Shown here: piece after piece, positions 12,493 through 20,337 of the stretch
How positions within the stretch are numbered: position 1 is the stretch's first letter
Layout: each line of letters starts with the position of its first letter
Assembly: GCF_030315685.1 (NCBI RefSeq)
Contig: NZ_JASXSI010000003.1
Location: 271,777-335,776 of the forward strand
Direction of reading: 5' to 3'
Origin: Gordonia sp. ABSL11-1
Lineage (GTDB): Bacteria > Actinomycetota > Actinomycetes > Mycobacteriales > Mycobacteriaceae
Length of the DNA: 64,000 nt
Notes under the pieces: generated by a model
Told to the model about the DNA's origin: nothing
The model's input: the letters and a program-made list of their open reading frames with translations, nothing else
The model's database searches: none
Position numbers and translations under genes: made by a program

Positions 12493-13053
12493 GTGGAACC
12501 GCCGACGGCTCCCGTGCGTCCGATAAACATGGAGACGCCTCGAGTCCTGATCCGACCGGCACCGCAGTACGAGCCACCCCTGCGCGCCTCCGGCGGCACC
12601 GGGGGTGTGACGCCCCCTCGACCGGTGCCGCGAGAGCGACCGCCGACGCCACCACCGACGACCGGCAGGGCGTTGTCGACGGCGACGACCGAGGCCCGTC
12701 GATTCGCCATCGCGACCGTGACGCTCGTCCTCGAGGTGCTCGATCGCCGACGAACGGCCTCCCAGCTCGAGCCGCACGTGACCCTGTGTCTCCTCGATCA
12801 GCTCACCGTCCTGTCGCGATCGACAGCGCCGCCGAGTTCGGCGTCCCTTCGGCGTGTGCACATCCAGATGGGTGGTCCGGGTGCCGCGGAGATCTTCGGG
12901 AGCTTCGAGCGGGGTGGGCGTGTGCTGGCGTTCGCCGCGCGGATCGAACAACTGCCGTGCCGCGTCCGCACGCCACCCGAGAAACGCAGGCGCACCCTGC
13001 TGCCTCGACTCGTCGAATACCGTTGGCATCTAGTCGATTTCGCGATAGCGTGA
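12493..13053 (+). CDS. Rv3235 family protein (DUF6459-like)
   Basis: 186 residues: a disordered Pro/Arg-rich N-terminus (about 1-62), then a conserved C-terminal domain (about 65-186). That domain has TVTLVLEVLDRRRTASQLEP, a Leu-rich linker, RVHIQMGGPGAAEIFGSFER and RVLAFAARIEQ, ending in YRWHLVDFAIA. This is the pattern of the actinobacterial Rv3235 family, whose function is unknown; in several actinomycetes it lies near secA, as here. The first ATG at 12493 is used; a second at 12529 is possible. It ends 23 bp from the stop of the convergent dehydrogenase gene. Family assignment is from remembered pattern and synteny. Confidence 0.75.
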   Translation: MEPPTAPVRPINMETPRVLIRPAPQYEPPLRASGGTGGVTPPRPVPRERPPTPPPTTGRALSTATTEARRFAIATVTLVLEVLDRRRTASQLEPHVTLCLLDQLTVLSRSTAPPSSASLRRVHIQMGGPGAAEIFGSFERGGRVLAFAARIEQLPCRVRTPPEKRRRTLLPRLVEYRWHLVDFAIA

Positions 13054-13075
13054 TAGGTGCCGTGCGCGGCGACCG

Positions 13076-14152
13076 TCAGAGACCGGCACCGGACGGCGAC
13101 ACGAGGATCTTCACGGCGGTCTCGTTGCGATGGATGAGCGTGTCGAAGCCCTTGTCGATGAGGTCGTCGAGCGCGATCCGATCGGTGATGAACGGGGCCA
13201 GGTCGACCTTGCCCTCCTCGACGAGCGCGATGGCGGCCGGGTGTGAGTTGACGTAGGCGATTGTGCCGCGCATGTCGATCTCCTTGAGCACGAGCTTCTG
13301 CATCTCGACCGAACCCGGATGCCCCCAGATGGAGACGACGACCAGAACGCCGGTGGGCTTCAGGGCGTCGAAGAGGGTGTCGAGGGCGGGCTGTACCGAG
13401 GTGCACTCGAATCCCACATCGGCCCCGCGGCCGCCGGTGATCTCGAGTACGCGTCCGACCACGTCGTCGCCGGTGGGATCGACCATGTGATCGCCGACGC
13501 CTGCGTCTGCCGCCTTCTGCCGCCGGAGCGAACTCGGCTCGCTGATGATCGTGGTGATGCCCTTGGCGTTGCAGACGGCGGCGGTGAGCAGCCCGATCGG
13601 GCCCGCGCCGGTGATGAGTGCGACGGCTCCCGCTCCGGCGCCGCTACGTTCGACCGCATGACACCCGACGGACAGCGGCTCGATGAGCGCTGCCTGATCG
13701 AGAGGGATGTCCGATGAGATCCGGTGCACCCAGCGGCGTTTGACAGCGATCTTCTCGCCGAGTCCACCACCGCACCCGCCCAGGCCGATGAAGTTCATGT
13801 CGGGGGAGAGGTGATAGTCGTGGCTGCTCGGTCCGGTGTCCACGTCGTCGTGCAGGATGTACGGCTCGACGACGACGTGATCACCGATGGCGACGTCGTC
13901 GACGCCCGGTCCGACGGCGCTCACCACGCCCGACATCTCGTGCCCGAGTGTGATCGGGGCGCTCTCCTTCGAGATGGGCTGGGGGTGTCCGGCCGGCGGT
14001 ATGAAGATCGGCCCCTCGGCGTACTCGTGCAGGTCGGTGCCGCAGATCCCGCACCACGCCACGTCGATCCCCACCATGCCCGGGCCCACCTCCGGCTCGG
14101 CGATGTCCTCGATCCGGATGTCGCCCCGGTCGTAGTAGCGTGCAGCCCGCAT
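13076..14152 (-). CDS. zinc-dependent medium-chain dehydrogenase, 2,3-butanediol dehydrogenase-like
   Basis: Zinc- and NAD(P)-dependent alcohol dehydrogenase, 358 residues. Catalytic zinc ligands are in WCGICGTDLHEY and the GHEMSG motif; the Rossmann glycines are in ITGAGPIGLLTAAV. The long insertion with IFIPPAGHPQPISKES is typical of the (R,R)-2,3-butanediol dehydrogenase subgroup. The structural-zinc Cys cluster is not evident in the usual place; the region instead reads GLGGCGGGLGEK, as in that subgroup. The start MRAARYYDRGD at 14152 is chosen because GAGGAG precedes it by 7 bases; the frame extends 16 codons further. Substrate is inferred only from family resemblance. It is divergent from the WS/DGAT gene. 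Confidence 0.8.
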   Translation of the reverse strand: MRAARYYDRGDIRIEDIAEPEVGPGMVGIDVAWCGICGTDLHEYAEGPIFIPPAGHPQPISKESAPITLGHEMSGVVSAVGPGVDDVAIGDHVVVEPYILHDDVDTGPSSHDYHLSPDMNFIGLGGCGGGLGEKIAVKRRWVHRISSDIPLDQAALIEPLSVGCHAVERSGAGAGAVALITGAGPIGLLTAAVCNAKGITTIISEPSSLRRQKAADAGVGDHMVDPTGDDVVGRVLEITGGRGADVGFECTSVQPALDTLFDALKPTGVLVVVSIWGHPGSVEMQKLVLKEIDMRGTIAYVNSHPAAIALVEEGKVDLAPFITDRIALDDLIDKGFDTLIHRNETAVKILVSPSGAGL

Positions 14153-14270
14153 GGTGCTCTCCTCGTCGTCGAAGGCCGTTACCGGCCCCTGCGACTCCAC
14201 TCCCGCCGCGGTGGTGGGTCAACCGTTGCATCGGGTTGCAGATCCCCGGGGCACTACGATCATCGATGTG

Positions 14271-15791
14271 GTGAACCGACTCTCCCCGCGCGACGCGATG
14301 TACTACTTCCTCGACGAGTCCGGGTCCACCACACACCTCGGAGCGCTGCTGATCCTCGATCCGCAGGGATCCGACGCCACCGCCTCGCGCTCCTCGCGCA
14401 GCACGAAGACCGCGGACACCGGTGCGAAGAAGTCGCCTTCGGCGAGAGCCACCCCGGACGCCGGATCCGAGCGCCCCACGGTTCTGCCGCTCGACTACCC
14501 GCGGCTGGTCGCGCTCGTGGAGAATCGCCTCCAGTTGGTGCCCCGCTATCGGCAGGTGGTCCGCGAGGTCACCCTCGGGCTGGCCCGGCCGGTGTGGGTC
14601 GATGACCCGGACTTCGACATCAACTTCCACATCCGGCGCTCGGGCCTGCCCCGACCTGGCGACACCGCACAATTGCAGGATCTGATCTCGCGGGTCATGT
14701 CGCGTCCGCTCGACCGCACCCGGCCGTTGTGGGAGATGTATCTGATCGAGGGGTTGCCCGACGGCAGGCTCGCCATCCTCACCAAGACGCACCGCTGCCT
14801 GGTCGACGGCGGCGGCGCCCGCGAGATCAGTGAGGTCATCTGCGACGAGACGCGCGCGGTCGAGATGCTCGCCGAGGACCTGTGGATGCCGGGCGCGCCG
14901 CCGGGAACCGCACATCTGGCGCTCGGTGCCCTCGCCGAGGCGCTGTCGCGGCCCGGCGATCTCGTCGACTCGGTGGTGCACGGCAACTCGATCATCGCCG
15001 ACATCCGCGGTACAGCAGAGGGTGCACTGCGCCGGGTGGGTAACGTGGTCCAGCAGATCACCGATTCGGCCCCGTCGAGTCCGCTGAACAGCGCCACGAC
15101 GTCGACGCGCAGCTTCGCGGTGGCATCGGTCCCGCGACGGGGCTGTGCCAAGATCGCCGATCGCTACGACTGCACCGTGAACGACGTCGAGCTCGCGATC
15201 ATCTCCGGTGTCATGCGCCGCTGGATGCTGTCCTACGACGAGTCGGTCCGTGCCGGCGACACGGTACGTGTGGTCCTGCCGCTGTCGGCGCGCGACCCCG
15301 CCGTGGAACGACGAGCCGAGTCCGACGGACGGTGGATCACCGTCGGCAAGCCCAGCTTTGTCACGGATCTTCCTGTGGGGGAGGATAATCCGACTGTGCG
15401 GCTGGCCCAGGTCGCCGGACTGGCGAATCGGTATGCGCAGTCGTCGCGGCGACTATCGATGGGACCACAACCGCTGCTGCCCGAGCTGGGTGTGGTGCCG
15501 TTCCCGGAGCTGAGTTCGAGGGCGTTCCGCAGTCTCAACCGGCGGAACTACAACGTGCCGGTCGCGATGGGCACTACCCCGGTGGCCGCAAAGTACGTCG
15601 GCAGCTGCGTGGTGACTCAGATGTATGCGATCCCGACGCTCATGGCCCAGCGTGCTCTCGCGATCACCATCACCGACTATCACGACAACCTGCAGTTCGC
15701 GTTCATCGCCGACCGCGGCGTGATGAGTGATCTCCCCGCGCTCACCGAGTATGTGACCGAGTCGTTCGAGGAACTTCTCGTCACGAAGTGA
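14271..15791 (+). CDS. WS/DGAT family wax ester synthase / diacylglycerol acyltransferase-like protein with altered active-site motif
   Basis: Bifunctional acyltransferase family that makes triacylglycerol or wax esters for storage lipid. About 506 residues from GTG 14271 (VNRLSPRDAMYYFLDES, the usual family opening); the GTG at 14268 and a far upstream ATG are alternatives. The expected HHxxxDG active-site motif appears as THRCLVDGGG: the first His is present but the second, catalytic in the family, is Arg (codon CGC). The C-terminal PLWWHATV-type region and NVPVAMGTTPV are recognisable. The position matches Rv3234c/Rv3233c (tgs3) in M. tuberculosis. It may be catalytically impaired, or act as a regulatory or structural paralogue; this is inferred from one residue. 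Confidence 0.8.
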   Translation: MNRLSPRDAMYYFLDESGSTTHLGALLILDPQGSDATASRSSRSTKTADTGAKKSPSARATPDAGSERPTVLPLDYPRLVALVENRLQLVPRYRQVVREVTLGLARPVWVDDPDFDINFHIRRSGLPRPGDTAQLQDLISRVMSRPLDRTRPLWEMYLIEGLPDGRLAILTKTHRCLVDGGGAREISEVICDETRAVEMLAEDLWMPGAPPGTAHLALGALAEALSRPGDLVDSVVHGNSIIADIRGTAEGALRRVGNVVQQITDSAPSSPLNSATTSTRSFAVASVPRRGCAKIADRYDCTVNDVELAIISGVMRRWMLSYDESVRAGDTVRVVLPLSARDPAVERRAESDGRWITVGKPSFVTDLPVGEDNPTVRLAQVAGLANRYAQSSRRLSMGPQPLLPELGVVPFPELSSRAFRSLNRRNYNVPVAMGTTPVAAKYVGSCVVTQMYAIPTLMAQRALAITITDYHDNLQFAFIADRGVMSDLPALTEYVTESFEELLVTK

Positions 15792-15860
15792 CGTGCGCGG
15801 GGCGCGACGGCTGCGGCGGCTAAGGTTGGCGCTGGAGTCGATGGTGAGGGGATGGGTGCG

Positions 15861-16427
15861 ATGAGAGTGTATCTACCGGCGACGCTGGCGATGCTGATGC
15901 AACTCACCGAGACGGGTGAGTTCCGGGCGCGCGGTGGCACCGGATTCGCGCTGACGCCGACGCTGCGGGAGTCGTTCCGTTCGGGTGACGACGAGGAACT
16001 GTCCGAGGTGGCCATGCGCGAGGCGGCCCGCGCATCACTGCGGTTGCTCGCCGGCGAGGCGCCAGAACCGGGCGACGCCCTCGCCGACGCCGAGCTGGTC
16101 GCCGACGAGGCGACCACGAAACCCGGTGACACGCCACGCCTTCCGCCACGTCGGGTGGTCGTCGCCGCTGACGTCGACACCGTGACCCTGCATCCGGAAC
16201 TCGATGATGCCGTCGTGCGGATCGGGGGGCCCGTGCCGATCGACGACATCGCGTCGGTGCACGTCGACGTCGCCGAGGCCGAGGACAAGGTCCGGGCCGC
16301 GGTCGTCGTCATCGACGCCGCAGATCTCGGCGACCAGGACGCCGAACTCGCCGTCGGTGACGTCGAGGACTTCGATCTGGCGTGGTACGCCACCCAGGAA
16401 CTGCCCTTTCTGCTCGAACTGCTCTGA
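15861..16427 (+). CDS. DUF6912 family protein (Rv3231c-like)
   Basis: 188 residues of unknown function. It begins MRVYLPATLAMLMQL, the characteristic opening of the family, and contains PPRRVVVAADVDTVTL and a C-terminal DLAWYATQELPFLLELL. No catalytic motif or membrane segment is visible. The ATG at 15861 is preferred over the in-frame ATG nine bases upstream because GAGGGG is 9 bases away and the conserved protein starts here. It lies between the WS/DGAT gene and the ferredoxin reductase, as in M. tuberculosis, so this segment is conserved core. Confidence 0.75.
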   Translation: MRVYLPATLAMLMQLTETGEFRARGGTGFALTPTLRESFRSGDDEELSEVAMREAARASLRLLAGEAPEPGDALADAELVADEATTKPGDTPRLPPRRVVVAADVDTVTLHPELDDAVVRIGGPVPIDDIASVHVDVAEAEDKVRAAVVVIDAADLGDQDAELAVGDVEDFDLAWYATQELPFLLELL

Positions 16428-16476
16428 CGAACCGTCCCACTGCCGGGGCGATGTTGCACTCCGCCGACGGTCGCGT

Positions 16477-16496
16477 AACCTACGGAAGCGTAAGTT
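16477..16496. promoter_or_regulatory. palindromic operator in front of the ferredoxin reductase gene
   Basis: The 20-bp palindrome has half-sites AACCTACG and CGTAAGTT and ends 41 bp before the reductase start. Outside three central bases it is identical to the site at 18903-18922 before the first desaturase. The shape suits a TetR-type lipid regulator; which protein binds it is not known, and no such regulator is adjacent. Confidence 0.65.
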
Positions 16497-16537
16497 GGCT
16501 GTCCGCCGCATCCGGCGGTGAGTGAGGTGGTGCTCAA

Positions 16538-17668
16538 GTGGGTTGGCTCGAGCGTTTCGAAGAACCGGTGGCCGACGTCGCCGCCCGCAGTCGCGCCGCG
16601 CACTGGGCGCGAGCGGCGTTCTCGCGCATCACCACCCCGCTCCTGCCCGACGACTACCTGCACCTCGCGAACCCGCTCTGGTCGGCCCGCGAACTGCGCG
16701 GCAAGGTCGTCTCGGTCACTCCGGAGACGGAAGACACGGCCACGATCCGTATCCGTCCCGGATGGGGATTCTCGTTCGACTACGAGCCCGGGCAGTACGT
16801 CGGCATCGGTGTGCTGATGAAGGGCCGCTGGACCTGGCGCTCGTATTCGCTCACGTCGGCGCCGGGCGTGGAACGCGCCACCGGGGACTCCGCCACGCGA
16901 ACGATCTCGATCACGGTCAAGGCGATGCCCGAGGGCTTCTTGTCATCCCACCTGGTGAACGGTCTCCGAGAGGGCACCGTGGTACGGCTGGCCGCCCCGC
17001 AGGGTGAGTTCGTCCTGCCCGACCCGCTGCCGTCGAAGATCCTCTTCGCCACAGCGGGTAGCGGGATCACCCCGATCATCTCCATGCTGCGCATGATCGA
17101 GCACCGTGGGCAGTCGACCGACATCCGCGTGGTGCACTCGACTCCGACGCCCGCGGATCTGATGTTCGCAGAGGAACTCTCGGAGCTGGCGTCGGCCGGG
17201 GTCATCGATCTGCACATCCAGTACACGAGGGCAGACGGCAAGATCGGCCCGGACCGCCTCGCGCAGCTCGTCCCCGATTGGCGTGAACGCCAGACCTGGG
17301 CCTGTGGCCCCACCGGGTTCCTCGATGCGGTACACGGCATGTACACCGATGCCGATGTGGCGTCGCACCTGCACATCGAGCGGTTCGCCCTCGAACGCGG
17401 CGCCGTCGGCGCCCAGGGTGGGACCGTCACCTTCGGCCGGACGGGTCAGGCCGCCGAGGTCGACGGTGCGACCACCCTTCTCGAGGCCGGCGAACAGGCC
17501 GGGGTGCTGATGCCGTTCGGGTGCCGGATGGGCATCTGTCAGAGCTGCGTCGTCATGCTGGACAAGGGCTGTGTCCGCGATCTGCGGAGCGGTGTCGAGC
17601 ACGTCGAGGGTGAACGCATCCAGACATGTATCAGTGCTGCTGCGGGGGATTGCACTCTCGACGTGTGA
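16538..17668 (+). CDS. ferredoxin reductase-type electron donor for acyl desaturase (Rv3230c-like)
   Basis: NADPH-dependent flavin/iron-sulfur oxidoreductase that supplies electrons to the membrane stearoyl-CoA desaturase DesA3; this pairing is known for M. tuberculosis Rv3230c/DesA3. 376 residues from GTG. It has an FAD-binding barrel with the RSYSLTSAP motif (about 105-113), an NAD(P)-binding domain with [20 protein letters not shown], and a C-terminal plant-type 2Fe-2S ferredoxin domain with C329, C334 and C337 in [10 protein letters not shown] and a fourth Cys near residue 366 in IQTCIS. The operator immediately upstream is shared with the desaturase. Unlike M. tuberculosis, an acetyltransferase gene lies between reductase and desaturase. 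Confidence 0.92.
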   Translation: MGWLERFEEPVADVAARSRAAHWARAAFSRITTPLLPDDYLHLANPLWSARELRGKVVSVTPETEDTATIRIRPGWGFSFDYEPGQYVGIGVLMKGRWTWRSYSLTSAPGVERATGDSATRTISITVKAMPEGFLSSHLVNGLREGTVVRLAAPQGEFVLPDPLPSKILFATAGSGITPIISMLRMIEHRGQSTDIRVVHSTPTPADLMFAEELSELASAGVIDLHIQYTRADGKIGPDRLAQLVPDWRERQTWACGPTGFLDAVHGMYTDADVASHLHIERFALERGAVGAQGGTVTFGRTGQAAEVDGATTLLEAGEQAGVLMPFGCRMGICQSCVVMLDKGCVRDLRSGVEHVEGERIQTCISAAAGDCTLDV

Positions 17669-17708
17669 GTACCGTGCGCCAATCGCGCCTGCCGATAAGC
17701 TGTGTCGG

Positions 17709-18785
17709 ATGTGCACCGATGTTCCCGTTCTACGAGATGACGTCGTGACGCTGCGCGGGCACCGCGCCGGCGACGTCGACCGGGTGCTCGAGATGGCCTC
17801 GGACCCCGAGATGGGCCGATGGACAACGGTTCCCACGCCCTATACGCGGGCCGATGCCGAGAAGTTCGTGTTCGAGAGCGTCCCGCGGGGATGGTCGGGC
17901 GGATCGGCGATGAGCTGGGCGATCGAGTACGACGGTCGCTTCGTCGGCAACGTCGACATCCGTGGTGAAAGCGTGGTCGCCGACATCGGATTCGCGCTGC
18001 ACCCCGATGCGCGCGGCCGAGGACTGATGCGCCGGGCGGCCGAACTGGCTCTGGCGTACGCGTTCGAGCGGGCGGGCAAGCGGGTTGTGCACTGGAAGGC
18101 GCCCGTCGGAAACCTCGCAAGTCTACGGGTGGCCCACGCATGCGGCTTCACCCTCCACGCGCGGGTCCCGGACCTGCTCGACCTGCGCGGCGACCTGCGC
18201 GATGCCTGGTGTGGCTCGATCCGTGCGGACGACACCGCTGATCCCAAGAGCGCCTGGTGGGCAACGACATTCGAGACCGAACGATTCCGGCTTCGACCTC
18301 TCGCGGAGAAGGACGACGAACGAATCCGCGAGACCCTCGACGATCCGGTGTCTCGCAAGTACCTCTTCGGTCGCCCCTCGCCGCTGACCATCGAGCACGC
18401 GGCCGCCGAGCGGACCCGCAAGTGGTGGACCGCCGCGCGCGGGGAGACGTGCACGTGGGCCGTCACCGACCCCGCCGACGACGTGTACCTCGGTGACATC
18501 ACGCTCCTCGACATCGACGAGGTGACCGGGGCGGAGGCGGGCTTCTACACGCATCCGGACTCGCGGGGGGTCGGAGCGCTCGGCGAGACGTTCCCGGCCG
18601 TCGTCGAGCACGCCTTCGATGTGCTCGGTCTCCGGCGGCTCACGCTGTTCGCCGCCGACAGCAACACCGGTAGCAAAGCGCTCGCCGAGGCCGCCGGATT
18701 CCGCTGGTTCGGCACCCAACCGCTCGCCGCACGATCGGACGGGGTGTTCGAGGACCTCGTCGGCTACGAACTCCTGCGACCCTGA
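17709..18785 (+). CDS. tandem GNAT N-acetyltransferase
   Basis: 358 residues made of two GNAT domains. Domain 1 (about 8-170) has VTLRGHRAGDVDRVLEMASDP and the acetyl-CoA loop DIGFALHPDARGRGLMRRAAELAL with VGNLASLRVAHACGF. Domain 2 (about 185-355) has FRLRPLAEKDDERIRETLDD, a degraded loop HPDSRGVGALGETFPAVVEHAF and DSNTGSKALAEAAGFRWFG. The first domain keeps a better R/Q-x-x-G-x-G/A signature than the second. It resembles RimJ/RimL-type protein acetyltransferases, substrate unknown. The start at 17709 (MCTDVPVLRDD) is chosen from where similarity begins; the frame is open further upstream inside the reductase gene. Confidence 0.85.
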   Translation: MCTDVPVLRDDVVTLRGHRAGDVDRVLEMASDPEMGRWTTVPTPYTRADAEKFVFESVPRGWSGGSAMSWAIEYDGRFVGNVDIRGESVVADIGFALHPDARGRGLMRRAAELALAYAFERAGKRVVHWKAPVGNLASLRVAHACGFTLHARVPDLLDLRGDLRDAWCGSIRADDTADPKSAWWATTFETERFRLRPLAEKDDERIRETLDDPVSRKYLFGRPSPLTIEHAAAERTRKWWTAARGETCTWAVTDPADDVYLGDITLLDIDEVTGAEAGFYTHPDSRGVGALGETFPAVVEHAFDVLGLRRLTLFAADSNTGSKALAEAAGFRWFGTQPLAARSDGVFEDLVGYELLRP

Positions 18786-18902
18786 TCGCACTCCGATCTG
18801 ACCGCTTCGCGAGCGTGTCGACACGCGATCGCGCCCGCTGCAGTGTCATGGGTCACATTCGTCGGTCCGTATCGTCGAAGGGTGGACAGGCGCAGCCCAA
18901 GC

Positions 18903-18937
18903 AACCTACGCTTGCGTAAGTTACGGAATGGTAGGTC
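18903..18937. promoter_or_regulatory. overlapping pair of operators in front of the first desaturase
   Basis: Site one, 18903-18922, is AACCTACG-CTT-GCGTAAGTT, the same palindrome as at 16477. Site two, 18918-18937, reads on the opposite strand as GACCTACC-ATT-CCGTAACTT and shares the AAGTT half with site one. The pair ends 16 bp before the desaturase ATG, where a bound repressor would block transcription. The binding protein is unknown. Confidence 0.65.
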
Positions 18938-18953
18938 GACCCGAGGGAGCTAT

Positions 18954-20267
18954 ATGGCCATCACGGACATCCCCGAATACGCGCATCTGTCCCCGGCGGA
19001 CGTCGAGGCGCTCGGTGCCGAGCTCGACGCCATCCGCGCCGACATCGAGGCGGACCGAGGCGAACGCGACGCGCGATACATCCGGAACACGATCCGGTTC
19101 CAGCGCGGTATGGAACTCGCCGGACGTGCCCTGATCTTCGGCTCCACCAAGCGATCGGCCTGGTGGGCCGGTGCCGGCGCCCTCGGCGTCGCGAAGATCG
19201 TCGAGAACATGGAACTCGGCCACAACGTGATGCACGGGCAGTGGGACTGGATGAACGATCCCGAGGTGCACTCGACGACCTGGGAGTGGGACAACACCGA
19301 TCCGTCGGCGCACTGGAAGCACACCCACAACTACATCCATCACAAGTACACGAACGTGCTCGGCATGGACGACGACGTGGGCTACGGCCTGCTGCGGGTC
19401 ACGCGCGACCAGCGCTGGCGTCCGTTCTATCTGGGTAATCTCGCCTACAACACGATCCTGGCCCTACTCTTCGAATACGGTGTCGCCGCACAGCATCTCG
19501 AGCTGGCGAAGAAGAGGAAGACGCCGGAGGCCAAGGAGCAGTTCCGCCGCGACCTCGCCGATGTCGGCAAGAAGGTCGGCAAACAGGTGGCCAAGGACTA
19601 CGTGGTCTACCCCGCGCTGGTGAGTGCTGCGACCGGCCGTCGGGTCGGGTTCGGCCGGGCCTACCGCAAGGCCGCCACCGCCAACGTCATGGGCAACATC
19701 GTCCGCAACCTCTGGACGAACGCGGTCATCTTCTGCGGGCACTTCCCGGACGGCGCGGAGAAGTTCACCAAGCAGGATGTGGACAGCGAGACGCAGGCCG
19801 AGTGGTACCTGCGGCAGATGCTGGGCAGCGCCAACTTCCACGCCGGTCCGGTGATGGGCTTCATGAGCGGCAACCTGTCGTATCAGATCGAGCACCACAT
19901 CTTCCCGGACCTGCCGAGCAACCGGCTTCCCGAGATCTCCGTGCGGGTCCGTGCGCTGTGTGAGAAGTACGACCTCCCGTACACGACCGGGTCGCTGCCT
20001 GTGCAGTATGCGAAGTCGTGGCGCACCATCGCGAAGCTGTCGCTGCCGAACAAGTATCTGAAGGCGACCGCCGACGACGCGCCCGAGACGGCGTCCGAGC
20101 GACGGTTCAAGCAGGGCCTGCCCGAGGGGGTTCGGCTGCAGTCCGAACTCGATCCGGCCACCGGTCGGCGCAAGGGTCTCGTGTCGGCGATGACCGCCTT
20201 ACGTGGTCGCGGACGTCGACGGAGCGCCCGGGTGGCAACGGACAGCGAACAGCGGCGGGCCGCCTGA
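18954..20267 (+). CDS. DesA3-type fatty acyl-CoA desaturase, copy 1
   Basis: Membrane di-iron desaturase of the DesA3 (stearoyl-CoA delta-9) family. 437 residues starting MAITDIPEYAHLSPAD with GAGGGAG upstream. The three histidine boxes are intact: H90-x3-H94 (GHNVMHGQ), H120/H123/H125-x3-H129-H130 (HWKHTHNYIHHKY), and QIEHH with H314-H315 before FPDLPSNR. Two hydrophobic hairpins flank the boxes, and a basic tail (RGRGRRRSAR) closes the protein. It is homologous to Rv3229c and is probably fed by the reductase upstream, which shares its operator. It is followed by a large palindrome and a second copy. Confidence 0.92.
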   Translation: MAITDIPEYAHLSPADVEALGAELDAIRADIEADRGERDARYIRNTIRFQRGMELAGRALIFGSTKRSAWWAGAGALGVAKIVENMELGHNVMHGQWDWMNDPEVHSTTWEWDNTDPSAHWKHTHNYIHHKYTNVLGMDDDVGYGLLRVTRDQRWRPFYLGNLAYNTILALLFEYGVAAQHLELAKKRKTPEAKEQFRRDLADVGKKVGKQVAKDYVVYPALVSAATGRRVGFGRAYRKAATANVMGNIVRNLWTNAVIFCGHFPDGAEKFTKQDVDSETQAEWYLRQMLGSANFHAGPVMGFMSGNLSYQIEHHIFPDLPSNRLPEISVRVRALCEKYDLPYTTGSLPVQYAKSWRTIAKLSLPNKYLKATADDAPETASERRFKQGLPEGVRLQSELDPATGRRKGLVSAMTALRGRGRRRSARVATDSEQRRAA

Positions 20268-20282
20268 TCACCTGCACCATCT

Positions 20283-20316
20283 CCCGACGCGACGGTCCGC
20301 GGACCGTCGCGTCGGG
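20283..20316. repeat. 34-bp perfect palindrome between the desaturase genes
   Basis: CCCGACGCGACGGTCCG is followed immediately by its exact reverse complement, giving a 17-bp stem with no spacer. It could form a terminator-like or processing hairpin after the first desaturase, although no T-run follows. The ATG of the second desaturase is 22 bp downstream, leaving little room for an independent promoter. Confidence 0.7.
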
Positions 20317-20337
20317 GTGCGGGCATAATGGGGTTCA

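Noticed and set aside
11811..12710. A 299-codon minus-strand frame as one protein
   Set aside because: Only a short internal stretch (12021-12188) resembles anything; the rest is antisense of the HNH leader region and the Rv3235-like gene.
14151..14270. ATG at 14151 as the start of the WS/DGAT gene
   Set aside because: It would overlap the divergent dehydrogenase start and add 40 residues unlike the family; VNRLSPRDAM at 14271 is the normal opening.
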